From positions 6,536,501-6,600,500 of the forward strand of contig JASXTE010000001.1 in NCBI GenBank assembly GCA_030280995.1: a DNA stretch of 64,000 nt, in the 5' to 3' direction. The notes below the pieces were generated by a model, which was given only the letters and a program-made list of their open reading frames with translations, was not told the DNA's origin and searched no databases. Positions 10,220 through 22,085 of the stretch are shown piece by piece. Positions within the stretch are counted from its first letter, which is position 1; each line of letters opens with the position of its first letter. Both the position numbers and the translations under genes were made by a program. This stretch comes from Hemileia vastatrix (Eukaryota; Basidiomycota; Pucciniomycetes; Pucciniales; Zaghouaniaceae).

Positions 10220-10990
10220 TGTCAGCCAGGCTACTAGACCTACCCAGTGAAAAAATTAATTATTTACTGGATGAAGCCGCACCTTATCATTTTAATTATT
10301 ATTTAATTATAATTTAGTTACATTAAAATTAGTTATAATAAATTAACTAATTACAGAATGATAAAATTAAAAAATTAAATAAATAATTATAATTAAAAAT
10401 ATAAAATTGTCCCTTATATTTTTCTCTAACACCGTGCTTATTTGACAGGTTGGAAAAAATAAAATTTTTATATTAAAAAATAGATATTAAGATAAAATAA
10501 GATTTTAATATTCAAATAATATTAAATATATACAAAAAATTCAAATTTCTTATTTACAATTGACTTCTACAGTAAATATTAAATAAATTGATGTATTTCT
10601 GACATACTCTGTAAATACATCTTTTTGACACCTGTTTTTTAGAATAACTTTATTATTTGAAATACTCCTTCTGGAATATTCTTTTCTCTCTCTCATACTA
10701 CTGTTTTTAGAATTTGATTGCCGTGCTTTGTCTCTCCTTTGCCTATAAAAGGCCTCTCTTTTTGTTGTCTTTTATTCATTCTTTTTACCAACTTACTTAT
10801 TACTACAACTACAAATTAACACTTATTTCTTATATTTTATATCTTTAGTATTTACAAGGACGTAATTCTAATCTATAACTTATATAAATATTTTAAATCT
10901 ACCTCTTATTATTGAGTAAAACATCATCTTTGATTGAGAAATACGTACAAAATTATTGAGAGTCCAATAAATCCTTAAACTCTTCATACA
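10220..10990 (+). repeat. 3' LTR of G4
   Basis: Starts TGTCAGCCAGGCT at 10220. A similar start, TGTCATCCAGGCT, is seen on the minus strand at 63781, and both LTRs carry GCCTATAAAA-AGGCC at a comparable place. The right end is not sharply defined; CTCTTCATACA near 10980 is a plausible close. Very AT-rich. Confidence 0.65.
10740..10754 (+). promoter_or_regulatory. TATA box of the G4 LTR
   Basis: TTTGCCTATAAAAGGCC. The same motif occurs on the minus strand in the related LTR at 62876-62890, so it is conserved between copies and is a likely core promoter. Confidence 0.55.
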
Positions 10991-12119
10991 AACTCCGTAC
11001 CAAAGTTTCTAGACCAAAAGTGGACCTTGAAAAAGTACCTGCAATATTTTTATTTAAAAGATATTTTTTTCTTTTGTTAAAGTATATTGAGTATCAATAA
11101 GAGCTCTGGAAACTATTTATAGATATTATAGGAATATAAAAATAACTATAGAATTATTTTCAGTCTATAAATTGAAAGAAAAATCATTCTATAATAATTG
11201 AAGATTAAATGACAGCTATTTGGAATAATTTTTTTATATAAATATCATGTAGAAAAAAGATTTTTGTTAAAAAAATATACTTAGACTTACATTATAACTT
11301 TTTTTTAAATTTTAAGAAATTAAAAGAACTTCTAACAGTTTAACTAAGGTTGAACCACAATCATGCATAAGTTGTCATTGAGAGTTCAATCTAAGTTCTA
11401 TCAAAACTAAGATATTTAACTTTAAAAAATTGTATGTATTTATTGCGATAAAAGTTTTTTGAAATTAAGAGATCTCAAAGAGTTTTTTCTTTTACTGATT
11501 AAATAATAATACATATATTATAAAAATATTTTACTTTTTCTTTCCCTGAGTGTTTAGTAATTACATTTATTTATTATGGTACATATAGTAATCAGAAATT
11601 AAGAATTTAAGAAAAAAATAATAATTTTATCATTATATCTTGTGGTAAATCTTCATTTGAAGCCCATAATTGATGTAGAAGATTTTTTTCACCTCACCAG
11701 CAGAACTCACATGTACATTCTAAACTATGTAAGATCACCTTATGAGGCCTATGAAAATGGTTTAAAATTGAATCAAAATTTTTTGGTTAAAAATATTTTC
11801 TAAAATACCTATTATTTTTTTGTCATATATATAATTATCAACCACATTACATAAAAAGTTTGAAATAAAAATTATACAAATATTATATGGGTATTGTTTA
11901 CATCATATTACTTTTTGTTCTTTATATTAAAATGTATATAAATAATGATCAATACATCTGAATTTTGAGTTAGTGAACAATTATACAAATACATACACCA
12001 TAATTCAAAAATAATTTACATGATAAAGTAAACTTACAGCTTTAGTATCCAATTTAAAAATGCTAATGTATGTCTAAAAATACTTTGGAGTTAATTATTT
12101 CACCTTATATATTTCATTT
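10991..12119. other. AT-rich stretch without recognisable features
   Basis: No coding sense on either strand. Some of it is probably the left part of TIR element E-A, whose left terminus I could not find. Confidence 0.5.
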
Positions 12120-12123
12120 TTCA

Positions 12124-12300
12124 GTTAATATTTTATGGCAGTGAACTCTGTTCTTTTTCCAAAGAACAGAGTCCATCCTCCTGTTTTCACACTTTGTTTG
12201 CACTTATCCCCATTTCTTTAAATTCTATCAACACATGCTTGTCTTCCCTCCCAGCCTTATTGTATGCCATCCTCTTTTTATCCCTATTTCCCACCTCCCA
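12124..12300 (+). repeat. Hairpin module, degraded copy
   Basis: Contains a hairpin at 12142-12175 (arms ACTCTGTTCTTT and AAAGAACAGAGT) followed by a conserved pyrimidine-rich flank. The module recurs at 52190-52400 (plus) and three times on the minus strand in H2b (hairpins at 44131, 44433 and 44768, where the arms are perfect). Confidence 0.75.
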
Positions 12301-12745
12301 ACCTCTCCCCGACCCTTTTCTTCATTCAAAATTCCTTGGAAACCCTTAATCTTCCCTTCCAACTCTTTCCCAACTTTTTTTCTACCCCATATACCCTTCC
12401 TCACCCCTCTCTCTAGCCTCCCCAACCCTTGTAGCCCCATTCCTCCCCTTTACCTCACCTCCACAATCCTTGAACCCCAATTTCCTCCCTTTCAACTCAG
12501 TTCCTATTTCTGCATATAAAAATAAAGTGTTAGGGAGGAATGGGGAGGCAAGGAAACTGGAAGTAGAGGGGTGGAGAGGGGTAGAGAGGGGTGGAGAGGG
12601 AGAGGCAAATGTGGATAGGGGCTTAAAATAATGAAGAAGGGAGTGAAAAAGGTGGGGAGAAAGATGAGGTGAGGAAAAAGGAATATTTCAAAGGGAAAAG
12701 AGTGGGGTATTCTTAAGAGGGAGTAAAAAAAGACAATAAAAGAAG
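12230..12745. repeat. Pyrimidine tract switching to purine tract
   Basis: The top strand is strongly C/T-rich from about 12230 to 12510, then abruptly G/A-rich from about 12525 to 12740. The same switch occurs in E-B (C/T to 52610, G/A from 52630). Long open frames through it are low-complexity artefacts. Confidence 0.7.
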
Positions 12746-13591
12746 ATAGTAATACAAAATAAATATACAAAAAATATAAAATATATAAAACATGTTACAA
12801 AGAGTGGGCACAGAAATTCCTTGAATCCTAAAAATCCACAACTCCTATACTTTAATTTTCTTCATTTACTTAAATCAAATAAAAATCTACATTTTAATAT
12901 TTTTAAAATTTTGAAGATGAAGGGAAATAAAATTTAATAAATATTAGTATGATTTTTTTATTTACTAGTAAAATATAGTGTGTCAATTGAATTTGGAAAT
13001 TATATGTCTAACTAAAGTCTTTTTAACATAATTTTTAAGATTTTTGAACCATCTTTAGATATTTTAATGATTTAAAATATTCAATATTATCTACTCATAA
13101 AATAAGTATATAATTTTTTCAATTCTGGAAAGTAATACAATAAATAATATAAATGCACAAAATAATCATTCATGAACAAATTGAAATATTTTAAATTATA
13201 GTTTCTCTATGTATTTCTGGCCAAAGAAACTTATATAATTATGTCAGATGGTAACTTGCCGGATCTATACTTTGGTGTTCTTTTTTTAAAAAATTGTAAA
13301 GAAACTTCTTAAATAGTTTAAAAATATGTATTTTTCAGAATAATCTGATTGGTGTCTGCACTGTATTAAAATTTCTATAAAAAATCTCATTCTTCATATC
13401 TCAAGATTTTTTCAAAGTATTATTACCTATTCTTCATTCAATGTTCAAGTTGTATTCATATTTAATTCACCAGAATTTCAATATTTTTTCTTGGTGGTTT
13501 CATCACTAATTCAATGTGGGCTCGAAAAGATATGAATTAGGGTTCAAGGTTTAAGACTTGCTAGCAATTCCACCCCCCACATTGTGTGGTG

Positions 13592-14985
13592 ACTATTTGA
13601 ATGTTTTTACATAATTGTTGTATCTGATGAAAAGATTTAGCAAAAAGATGAGTATAAATATAGGGTAGATTATTATTAATTAAATGGGCATAAGTATTTG
13701 GTACATAGTCAAGCCATAGCTCAAAAGCTTTCCTCTCAGTTACTGAGAGAGCAGTACTTCTATAGGCAAATTCAAGACCAGTTAATAAGGTTAACAAATC
13801 ATGATTAAATCTTTCATTGTCTTTATATTCTAAGTAAAAAGAACAGTATCTTCTTATCATGTCAGTTTGAGGGTGGTGAGAAGTTGAAAACTTTAATTCA
13901 CAACTAAAAATATCTATCAATGACATCCAAAATTCAAAATCAAACTTTGCATCTTTGTCAGAGATAATAGCTTTTACAAATTCCGCTTTTTTAAACATAT
14001 TTAAACACCACAAAAAAGCTAATTCTTTAGTGAAGACTTCTTTAAGAGTAATAAATAAATTTACACATTTTATAAATCTGTCTACAATAAACCAACAGAA
14101 CTTGAAACTTTCTTTTCCAGATGTGGGAAAAAAAGCAACAAAGTTCATGTGGATCATTTGCCATAGTTTACTTGGTTTTTTCAATTTATTTACATTAATT
14201 TAGCTCTTTCACCACTCATTCTTTTGGATTTCTAGCAAGAATCACAAGATTCAACATAAATCTTTTCCTCTTGAGACATAGTAATCCACAATGCTGTATT
14301 ATTCAATCTTATTAGTGTTTTTTCTATATCAGAATGCCCATCTATCAGGTCATCATGAAAAAATTTCAAAATAATTTCTTTCTCTGAAGGGGAAATGCCT
14401 GTTACATTACTGAGTTTCCTCCTATACCATCTTCAATAGAATACATTCCTTTTGATAAATGTTAAGACCTAAGATGGTGTACTACTACTAATGCTAATGC
14501 TAGTAAATGATGGGACTGACTATGCTAATAGAGAAGTGAGACTTAATAGCCTGAATATGTTGGGGCTACAAACAGTGAGGGTTACAACTACAGGAGACTA
14601 AGAAGTAACTGGATTACTAAATAAGTTGTCTGATGCCCCTTAAGATCCTCTTATTCAATTTACCTCCTTCTTGCCTATTACAATGCATGGTTCCCATAGT
14701 GATCTTCCTCCTCCCCTCTCAAACCAAATCCTTTCAATAAAGCACTTAGGTACTTTCCAGGAAAAGTCTTTATTGAAGGTTTTATTAATGAATTTTTTGG
14801 GTCATTTAAAATTTTTTAAAATTTTTTTAACTCAAAATATTTTTCATATGAAGCCAAAATTAGTTGCATCATTTCTTCTTCCATATCTACAATGTATACC
14901 CCAAAGATAAGAGTAACATCCTCCTCTTGTACATATGTAGGATTAGAATCATTGTTTTGAAGAGGTAATCAAGATAAAATTTCAG
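13592..14985 (-). pseudogene. Relic of a G4-like pol (RNase H end to integrase core)
   Basis: Minus-strand translation follows the G4 protein in order. From 14985: a linker (LPLQNNDSNP, then VDMEEEMMQLIL), then, after about 220 unrelated bases (14460-14690), the zinc domain (FFHDDLIDGH, ESCDSC) and the core (IHMNFVAFFP, where the first catalytic Asp is replaced by Asn; then AIISDKDAKF). Next comes HHPQTD with a deletion that removes the segment holding the catalytic Glu, then LEFAYRSTALSVTERKAFELWL. Reading stops at 13592, where element E-A begins. Dead: substituted Asp, deleted Glu, several stops. It shows that a second, older copy of the G4 family was here. Confidence 0.8.
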
Positions 14986-16284
14986 GCTGAGTTTCAAGTA
15001 AAGAGGCCTTTATAGCTTCATTAGTCAGTTTTATAGAAGATTATAATAGTCCGGTATTAATAGTGTTTTCCAAATAAAATTAAGTAATAAAATATAATTT
15101 AATTTAATGGTCTCAGTTATTTAATCTCACTTATTATAAATGGTATACAACTTACAGTTGGTAGAAAAATTAGAATTAATGATTTAAAATAATTTTTAGA
15201 AGAATTTAAAAGTACTAATAAATATGTATTGTAATGGTTTGGTTATATATTTTTAAGGTGATGTAAAAAGAATGTAAAATAAAATCCTAAATGCATCCTC
15301 CTTTAATACCCATAAATTCCCCAATGCTCCCCCTTGAATTACAAATTCTTTACATGGCCAATGAAGCCCCAATCTAAAATTTACAAATGCACAGCAACTC
15401 AAGGATCATCCAATAAAAAAAAGAAGAATCACATCACATTGTCACACACCACATGGCACTTAAAGCTAAAGTCAATCTTTTAATCCATATATCAATACAC
15501 CAATCCATACTTGAAGCACAGAAAGCAACATCTACCTAGTATCTGCTTTTCTCCTTTGTTGTATTGATTCAAATACAATAGAAACTGCGCTATCTAAACC
15601 TTAAATCTAAATTAGTCAATCATCTGCTTATAGTTCTCAACTTTAAGAAAATGTGCGGTGTATTAGTGCTTAGATAAATAGTATAGTTTCAATGTTGGGT
15701 TATTGTGTGTTTGAGGGTAATTAAATGTCTGTGAGTAGGAATAGGAGTAAGCTTAAAGGATCTGTGGGTTATATTGGAGGGTCAGTGATAAATTAAGGGC
15801 AATTTATTAAAGGGGTCAATGCAAGATGGAGTTGTCTATATAATTGGGGGAATTTGGTTTGACATTCCTTAGAATTAAATTATAATATTGTTATGATAGT
15901 AGTTAAATTTACATAAGGCTATTATTGTTACCTAAATTTCTTAATAATAAATTTCTCTTCAAACTATTAAAACTCCTAAATCCCCATTAAATTTTAAGTT
16001 CCAACCCTTTGTGTTATTCTTTGAATTTTAGTGTTACTCTATCATACATTATTATTCATCTCAAAATCACCTTAAAACAAGTAATTTATCTTTGATTTAT
16101 CTTTAAATAACCCCTTCAAAGAATTCCTCTGTGCTTTTAAGAAGTCTTAAAACACATTTACCAATCTCACTTACCCAGGAACACCCTCAACTTTGTGCTT
16201 AGGCCATCCAGTGAAAGTATAATTTAATTCTCCATAGTTCTCATTTTGATTTTTACTACTACATATTTAGGGGGCTAAGTCTAA
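14986..16284 (+). repeat. LTR-like repeat upstream of G3 gag
   Basis: 14985-15340 aligns with 58165-58520 (shared TTTCAGGCTGAG start, AATAGTGTTT, ACAGTTGGTAGAAAAA). 15450-15700 aligns with 51595-51817 (CAATCTTTTAATCCATA, AAATAGTATAG). Its position just before the G3 gag ATG suggests a 5' LTR plus leader. I cannot place the exact LTR ends, and no clear primer site was found (AGGGGGCTAAGTC at 16270 is only suggestive). Confidence 0.5.
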
Positions 16285-17440
16285 ATGGAACCCATTAAAT
16301 GCACTCCTCCTATGGGAACTACTACTAGAGCTTGCTCCAGGTATAGGCCAACAACTTCTCAACCTATTTCCCACACTCACTCTCTTGAACCTCTTGGGTT
16401 AAGGGAACAGGAACATTCAATTCAATCTGTAGAGGACATCGCTAAGGATTTTGAAGATTCTCGTGAGAAGGAAGAGGAAAAGAATACAGTGCACAAGGCA
16501 CCATCTGCCCCAGCTACAAACCCTTCAGGCCAAACCTCTGAAACTGGCCCAACTCCTTCATTGGAGGATTTCATCAAATTATTAGTGAAATCCATTTTTA
16601 ATCCTTCTCCTTTAAGAAAATCTAAATTTAAAACTCCCTTGATGAAATTTCTGGAAAAATTTGATGGAGAAAATCCTGAATGATTTCAACCTTTTTTGAA
16701 AACCTGCAAATTATTGTTCCACAATGACCCTCAAACCTTCAATAAAGATTGCTCCAAGGTAATTTATGCCTCATCATTCTTATCTGGAAAGGCATCATGA
16801 TGGCTCAAACCAAATTTTCTCATGCTTTCCTCAACAGAACCCCATTTGATAATCAAAAATTGGGAAAAATTCAAATATCAACTCTTTACATTATTTTGGG
16901 ACCCTAATGAAACCAATAACATGGAAATCGCATTAGATTTCATTTGCATGAAAGATAATGGTAAAGCTTCTGAATATATTTCAAAGTTCAGGGCTCTACA
17001 AACTCAAGTGGGTTGGAATGATGGAGCCCTAAAGTATCATTTAAAAAGGAATTTACTTCAAGGATTCTTGACCAACTAAGCCTTTATGGTCAAAAAATGA
17101 CAACCTTAACAGACCTAATGGATAAGACCCTCAAACTAGATGGCGTTCACCAAGGTTATCTTCAAAAAAGGTGTCATGCCAATAAATATCACAGTTTAAA
17201 TTTCAAATCTGTAATTTATTTGAATCATCCTTGACCAGCTCAATACTCATCTCAAACAGAACCCAATCAAAAGGGTAAGGAAAAGGCTCAATCAAAAATC
17301 TTCACCCCAGGCAATATCAGCAAGGTATTGGATCCAAAAAGGGGAATTAAAGAAAGCTGAGAGGAAAAGAAGAGCAGATAATAGATTGTGTATGTATTGT
17401 GGGGGGTAAACATAAGTTGGATGAATTTTCTAAGTTATAG
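16285..17440 (+). pseudogene. gag: Gag of G3, broken
   Basis: ATG at 16285. N-terminal low-complexity region, then the Retrotrans_gag core beginning FLEKFDGENPE, a TGA at 16681, continuing in frame as FQPFLKTCKLLF and SFLSGKAS with another TGA before WLKPNF. From 16822, NWEKFKYQLFTLFWDPNET and ASEYISKFRALQTQVGW match fungal Gypsy gag. A remnant of a Cys knuckle (RLCMYCGG, about 17385) comes last. At least three stops and a frameshift. Normal role: capsid. Identification rests on the order and the core motifs. Confidence 0.75.
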
Positions 17441-17475
17441 GACAGAGAAGGTAACAGTTCCAAGTCAAAAAACTA

Positions 17476-18161
17476 GTGAATAGTTTACTTGTGTGCAAAG
17501 AAAACTATTTTATATCTCCAAGTTCACAGAACCTTTACCTCCTAAGGACTGGGGTTTCCCTTAAACATTTGAGATTAATTCTTTTTAAGGAGGATATTCC
17601 CTTTAGTTGTCTTATAGACTTTGGAGCTTCAATTTTATTTATCAGTTTCTCTTTTTCCAAAAAATTAAGCAGAAATTTGTAGATATTGACCAAATCCAAA
17701 TATATCTGGTCAAATCAGAGGAACCCAAATACTGGGTTAGTAAGAAAGTTTGATGGGTTTTCAACTTTCCAAAGTTTCCCTCTTTTGAGTGGGAATGGAA
17801 AGTCTTGGATGCCCCAATGATGGACAATACCATTCTTGGCCATGACTTCTTACAGCATTGGAACCCTGGAATTGATTGGTCACAGGGATTTATAACTTAT
17901 TGTTCTAAGTATATTTCTGATTCATCAATTCATTTCAATAAGAAGCTAAAAAACACAAGTAACCAAGTCCTGCTAGAGGACACATCTCTGCCAGATGTAT
18001 TGCAACCATCTAATTTTACTTTAAATGAGCATATGGCTAACCATTCTGGTTCAACTACTTTACTTGAAGAGGATTTCAATAGCCTCAAAGTAATTTATTT
18101 TTGCTCTCTAAATACAGTTCTACCTTTTAAAGACTTTTTCAAAGATGAGGAGGATGACTAA
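17476..18161 (+). pseudogene. Retropepsin-like protease of G3, inactive
   Basis: The active-site region reads CLIDFGASILFIS at about 17610-17645; the catalytic Ser/Thr of DSG is Phe here, so the motif is destroyed. After a frameshift, VLDAPMMDNTILGHDFLQHW (about 17800-17870) is the second conserved protease strand with ILGHDFL, followed by an acidic linker to the RT. Stops separate the pieces. Confidence 0.7.
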
Positions 18162-18167
18162 ATTAAA

Positions 18168-18687
18168 ATTGAAGCCATTAAATAAACTCTATCTGAAGCT
18201 TATCATGACTTCCTTGATGGTGTCTCAATCTGTAAGGCCAAATAGCTACTGCCTCATTGACCCCACAAACATCAAATAGAGTTAATATGTCCAGTACCAT
18301 TGGCAGGTCCTGTCTATTCTTTTCCAAAGAAAAAATTGCAATTTCTACAAGACTACATTGCAAATAATTTAGAGAAAGTTTTCATTGAAGCCAGCAAATC
18401 TCCAACTGGATCTCCAGTTCTTTTTATTAAGAAAAAAGATAGAAGTCTTAGGTTATGTGTTGATTATAGAAAACTCAACACAGTGACTAAGAAGAACACA
18501 TATCCAGTTCCTCCTATGTCATTAATTCTTACCTTGTTTAATGGTGCTAATTTTTATTCTAATATTGTTCTCAGAAGTGCTTAAAATCTTATACATATTG
18601 CAGAAGGTCATCAACCCTTAACTGAAATGCATAAAAGATTTGGTAGTTTTGAATATTTAGTAATTATCTTTGGATTGTGTAACAAAA
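18168..18687 (+). pseudogene. Reverse transcriptase of G3, N-terminal half
   Basis: From about 18300: GPVYSFPKKKLQFLQDYI, SPTGSPVLFIKKKD (finger), LRLCVDYRKLN, TVTKKNTYPVPPM, FNGANFYSNIV (the first catalytic Asp region; Asp has become Asn), then GSFEYLVIIFGLCN. The sequence is cut after FGLCN by the TIR element at 18688 and resumes at 21193 as PSTFQTFVNDIF. Two stops precede the domain and one TAA lies at about 18582. Confidence 0.85.
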
Positions 18688-21192
18688 ACCACGGAAAATC
18701 TAGGGGTGAACTACTAGCAATCCCCTCTCCTAAACTTTAGAGTGTCCCTTCATTATTGCAGGTTTATGAATACTTTATCAAAATAAGTAAATTAGAGTTA
18801 GATTTAAATTTATTCTCAGATTGGTCCAAAAATGAACCTCAATTGATCTCAAGTTATGCATAAGTTGATCAACTATAAACATAATTTAATCCTTCATTGA
18901 GCACACATTGAGCACATATTGATCCAACATAAGATTTTGAATATCCAATATAATCATCAATTTACAGGATGAAAATTATTACTTAACATACCCAAGAATT
19001 ACTTTGCATCCAAAAGATAAACCATAAAATTATGAGAGTAAATTTAATTTACAATATTGATATCTTTTACTACATAATTGCAACAATAGATAAATTTAGC
19101 AAATTTTTTCATCACAAACATTAATAACTATAGGGATCAAAATAAGTAATGCCATTCCTATTTTCAAATTTTAAAAAGAATATAGTCACTTCTCACTTCA
19201 AATCTATTAAGTCTTTGTAAGACTAAATTTTGTATAATTTTTTTATTTTATCTAAAATATAAGACCTACAGGCTATTGAAAATAAAATCTTCAGTTAATC
19301 AATTAAAAAAACATTTATATTTAAATAAAAATAAAAATAGTCCTTAAAGTGTATAACTTGAAAGGTTGTTATAGAAATTAATGAAGAAATGATTTATGGT
19401 AAAAGTGTCCAGCACAAGTTTGGCCAAACTCGTGTTTGACACTTTCACCAAAAAAAATCTTGATGCCATTAATTATCTTCATTATATGGGCTATTTTTTT
19501 GGGTTTACCTTGTAATTTTTAGTTGCTGGTCTTTTCCGAAGTGTTCAGCACAAGTTCAGCCAAACTTGTGCTGGAAAATTTTATGAGGAACACCTCACTT
19601 CTCTTAAATAAAAATGCACCTTACCTAATTCATATTGGAAAAGTGACTAAAACTTGCAAGGAAAACCAAAAAAAGTAGGGCATATAATGAACATAATTGA
19701 TGGAATCAATTTTTTTTTGGTAAAAGTGTCCAGCAGAAGCTTGGCCAAACTTGTCCTGGACACTTTTGCTATATGAAGTTGGTTAGGTGCATATATTTTT
19801 AAGAGAAGTGAGGTGTTCCTCTTAAAAGTGTCCAGCACAAGTTTGGGCAAACTTGTGCTGGACACTTCTACCAAAAAACAATTTGATGAAATCAAATATC
19901 TTCATGTTCTAGCCTATTTATTTTTAATTTCCTTGAAGTAATAAGTTATTGTACAAGACCAAAGTGTCTTGCACAAGTTTGGCTGAACTTGTGCTGGAAA
20001 CTTTTAGCAAAAAAAAATTTGATGACATCAAATATCTTCTTTGTGGAAGAAGACAGATTTGAGATCCAGATCCAATTTCTCCAAGTAGTTGTCCGATTTG
20101 GCAGCTCTGTTTGATAGAAAAACAACCAATAGGTGTTGCTTCTCCTTCTTTGAATAATCTAAAAACATGAACTAAAGATATTTCTCATTGCATAATAATT
20201 GAAGTGTATACTTCATTAAATGCTGATCTTTCTGTTGGAAAAATAGTTTTAAAATTTAAAGAGAATTGTCTAATGCATCTTAAATTTGACACTTTAATTA
20301 AATGAATTTTATGGTGATGGTGGTATTTTAAAGAAAGGGAGGATGAGAGAAAAGTTTTGAAAGTGATGAATGTAGAGAATATATATAATATTAGATGAAT
20401 ATTCACAATTGAATTTTTCATGTATGTTAATAATTAATGTTGACTCACATTTTATTAATAACTAAATACATATAGATAACTGAAAGAAGTGCATTATTTT
20501 AGAGGCTAAGTTTTGTGCCAATATAAAAAAATTAGTTTCTTTAATAGTGTAAATGTAAAAAAAATACATTACTATTTTTTCCCCTTATAATATACACATA
20601 TATATATATTTTCTCCTGCAATAAATTTTTTGAAAATTGTTATATATTTTTTTTTCCAAGGAACAATGAGAAATTTTTATTGATAAGGGCTCAATATCAA
20701 CTTTTGTCTATAAAATTTAAAATTATGTGCAAATAATTCTAGAGAGTTATATTTTAATTAATAAAATTTTTAAAAAGAACTTAAATAGTATGCTTTTTTA
20801 TATATTTGCAGAAATAAAAATGATAATTGAAATAATATTCCAGACCTAGTATACTATGTGTCATTTAAGATATTTCTACTAATATCAAACATTACCTCCA
20901 AAAATTCAATGGATCTAGATATAAAATTGAATTTTATTGTATGTTAAGTGATGTGGCTCAACCATTTCTCAAATTCGGTCCAACTGATGCTCAACTTGAA
21001 TCCAAAGCTCTGCTCAAGAAGGGATAAATTGAGGCTCAATTTAGGGCCAAATTTTTTTTCAAACTTTTTTCATATAATTTAAAAAAAGTTTCCTAACACT
21101 TTCACAACATTTCCCCAATGTTTTCCCAACCTCTTCCAGAAAGTTTCAAACATAGGGAACTGCTAGAAGTTCGCCCCCTGATTTTCTGTGGT
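18688..21192. mobile_element. 2.5-kb TIR element inside the RT of G3
   Basis: Left end ACCACGGAAAATCTAGGGG and right end (reverse complement) ACCACAGAAAATCAGGGGG are inverted repeats continuing as GAACTNCTAGCA. The host frame is FGLCN before and PSTFQ after, so the borders are fixed by the interrupted RT. No flank duplication is obvious. There is no transposase; the middle holds a five-palindrome array (19402-20005). End structure (ACCA, then an inner CTAGCA) resembles E-A/E-B/E-C, so this may be a distant member of one superfamily. Confidence 0.75.
19402..20005. repeat. Array of five ~44-bp palindromes
   Basis: Near-perfect palindromes at 19402-19445, 19539-19582, 19722-19767, 19824-19867 and 19961-20005. 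Half-arm: AAAGTGTCCAGCACAAGTTT, centre GGCC. Spacers of about 55-140 bp are also related to one another, some in inverted orientation (the spacer before copy 3 is the reverse complement of the one after copy 1), giving an inverted nest. No protein is encoded. Confidence 0.9.
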
Positions 21193-22085
21193 GACCCCAT
21201 CAACTTTTCAAACTTTTGTCAATGATATCTTCCAAGATATTTTAAAATAGTCTGTTGTTGACTACCTAGATGAAATTTTAATCTTCTCAAAGTCCCTCAA
21301 AGAACATATCCAACATGTCAAAATGGTTCTTATTTGAATTGGAGAAAAAAGACTCTACCCCAAGAACACTAAGTTTGAATTCTACCTAAAATCTATCAGA
21401 TTTTTGGGTTTAAATTTTCCACTGAGGGTTTAGTCATGAATGATAAAAAGGTTAAAAAAGTTTTGAAATGGAAAGAGCCAACCAACCTAAAACCCTTACA
21501 GGGATTTTTGGGGTTTACATATTTCTATATAAGATTTATAAAAGATTATTTTAAACATATAACAAATCTTGCTTCTCTTCTTAAGAAATATATTCCCTTT
21601 TTCTTCAAAGATATAGTGTGGAAAGAATTTGAAGCATTGAAAACTTCATTCACCACAGCTTCAACTCTTTGACAAGTTGATCCTACAGCCTTGAAAATAG
21701 TCAAGACAGATGCTAGCAATCATGCTAGAAAAGGGGTAATAACCCAATTAAATCCTTAAAAAAAATTATTTCAACCTGTTGCATTTGAATCATGAAAATT
21801 AATTGCAGCAGAATTAAATTATGAAATTCACAATGAAGAGTTATTAGCTATTATTCATTGTCTTAAGAAATGGCATTCTTTTCTTCTCAGTCTAAATAGT
21901 TCTTTTCAAATCCTAACTGATCATAATGCTTTGGAATACTACATGTCTTCCAAAGTACTAGCTAGACATCAGGCTAGGTAATCTGAGTTCTTATCTGAAC
22001 TTTATTTTACTATTGCCTACTTCCCATCAAAATATTTTTTAGTTCCAGACATTTTATCATGTCAGGATGACATTTATCCACAGCT
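21193..22085 (+). pseudogene. RT C-terminus and RNase H of G3
   Basis: PSTFQTFVNDIFQDIL, TAG, then SVVDYLDEILIFSKSLKEH: the YxDD box is YLDE here, so inactive. After frameshifts, LKPLQGFLGFTYFYIRFIKDY (21490-21550) and the RNase H region: IVKTDASNHARKGV (Asp), IHNEELLAIIHCLKKW (Glu), FQILTDHNALEYY (Asp-His), then AYFPSKYFLVPDILS. RNase H residues are largely kept, but the frame has several stops (about 21672, 21760, 21796, 21980). Confidence 0.8.

Larger units (their letters stand above)
3469..10990 (+). mobile_element. Ty3/Gypsy element G4 (chromovirus-like), 5' LTR truncated
   Basis: Order: LTR remnant and repeated leader, gag (4180-6596), protease, reverse transcriptase, RNase H, integrase with C-terminal chromodomain-like segment (to 10182), purine tract and 3' LTR (10220 to about 10990). 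The pol order PR-RT-RH-IN defines Ty3/Gypsy. Only a few lesions interrupt it: frameshifts in gag, stops at 6594, 6899 and 9151, and one frameshift near 7985. Sequence just right of the G1 LTR (CACTCTTCATAC near 3602) resembles the end of the 3' LTR (near 10980), so G1 probably inserted into the 5' LTR of G4. That last point is inference. Confidence 0.85.
12120..13591 (+). mobile_element. TIR element E-A (right part; left end not found)
   Basis: Aligns over its whole length with 52150-53690 of element E-B. The right terminus at 13591 ends TTGCTAGCAATTCC...CACATTGTGTGGTG; its reverse complement matches the left TIR of E-B (ACCACACAATATTTGG...TTGCTAGC). It abuts the broken integrase relic at 13592, so it probably inserted there. 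No transposase is visible, so it is non-autonomous. Superfamily unassigned; ends reading CACCA recall CACTA elements only loosely. Confidence 0.65.

Noticed and set aside
12228..12770. Several open frames in the pyrimidine/purine tracts
   Set aside because: Low-complexity Pro/Ser/Leu or Gly/Arg/Lys peptides produced by skewed composition; they start at TTG or GTG and match no domain.
19402..20005. CRISPR-like array
   Set aside because: Repeats are palindromes with irregular, mutually related spacers inside a eukaryotic transposon; no cas genes.
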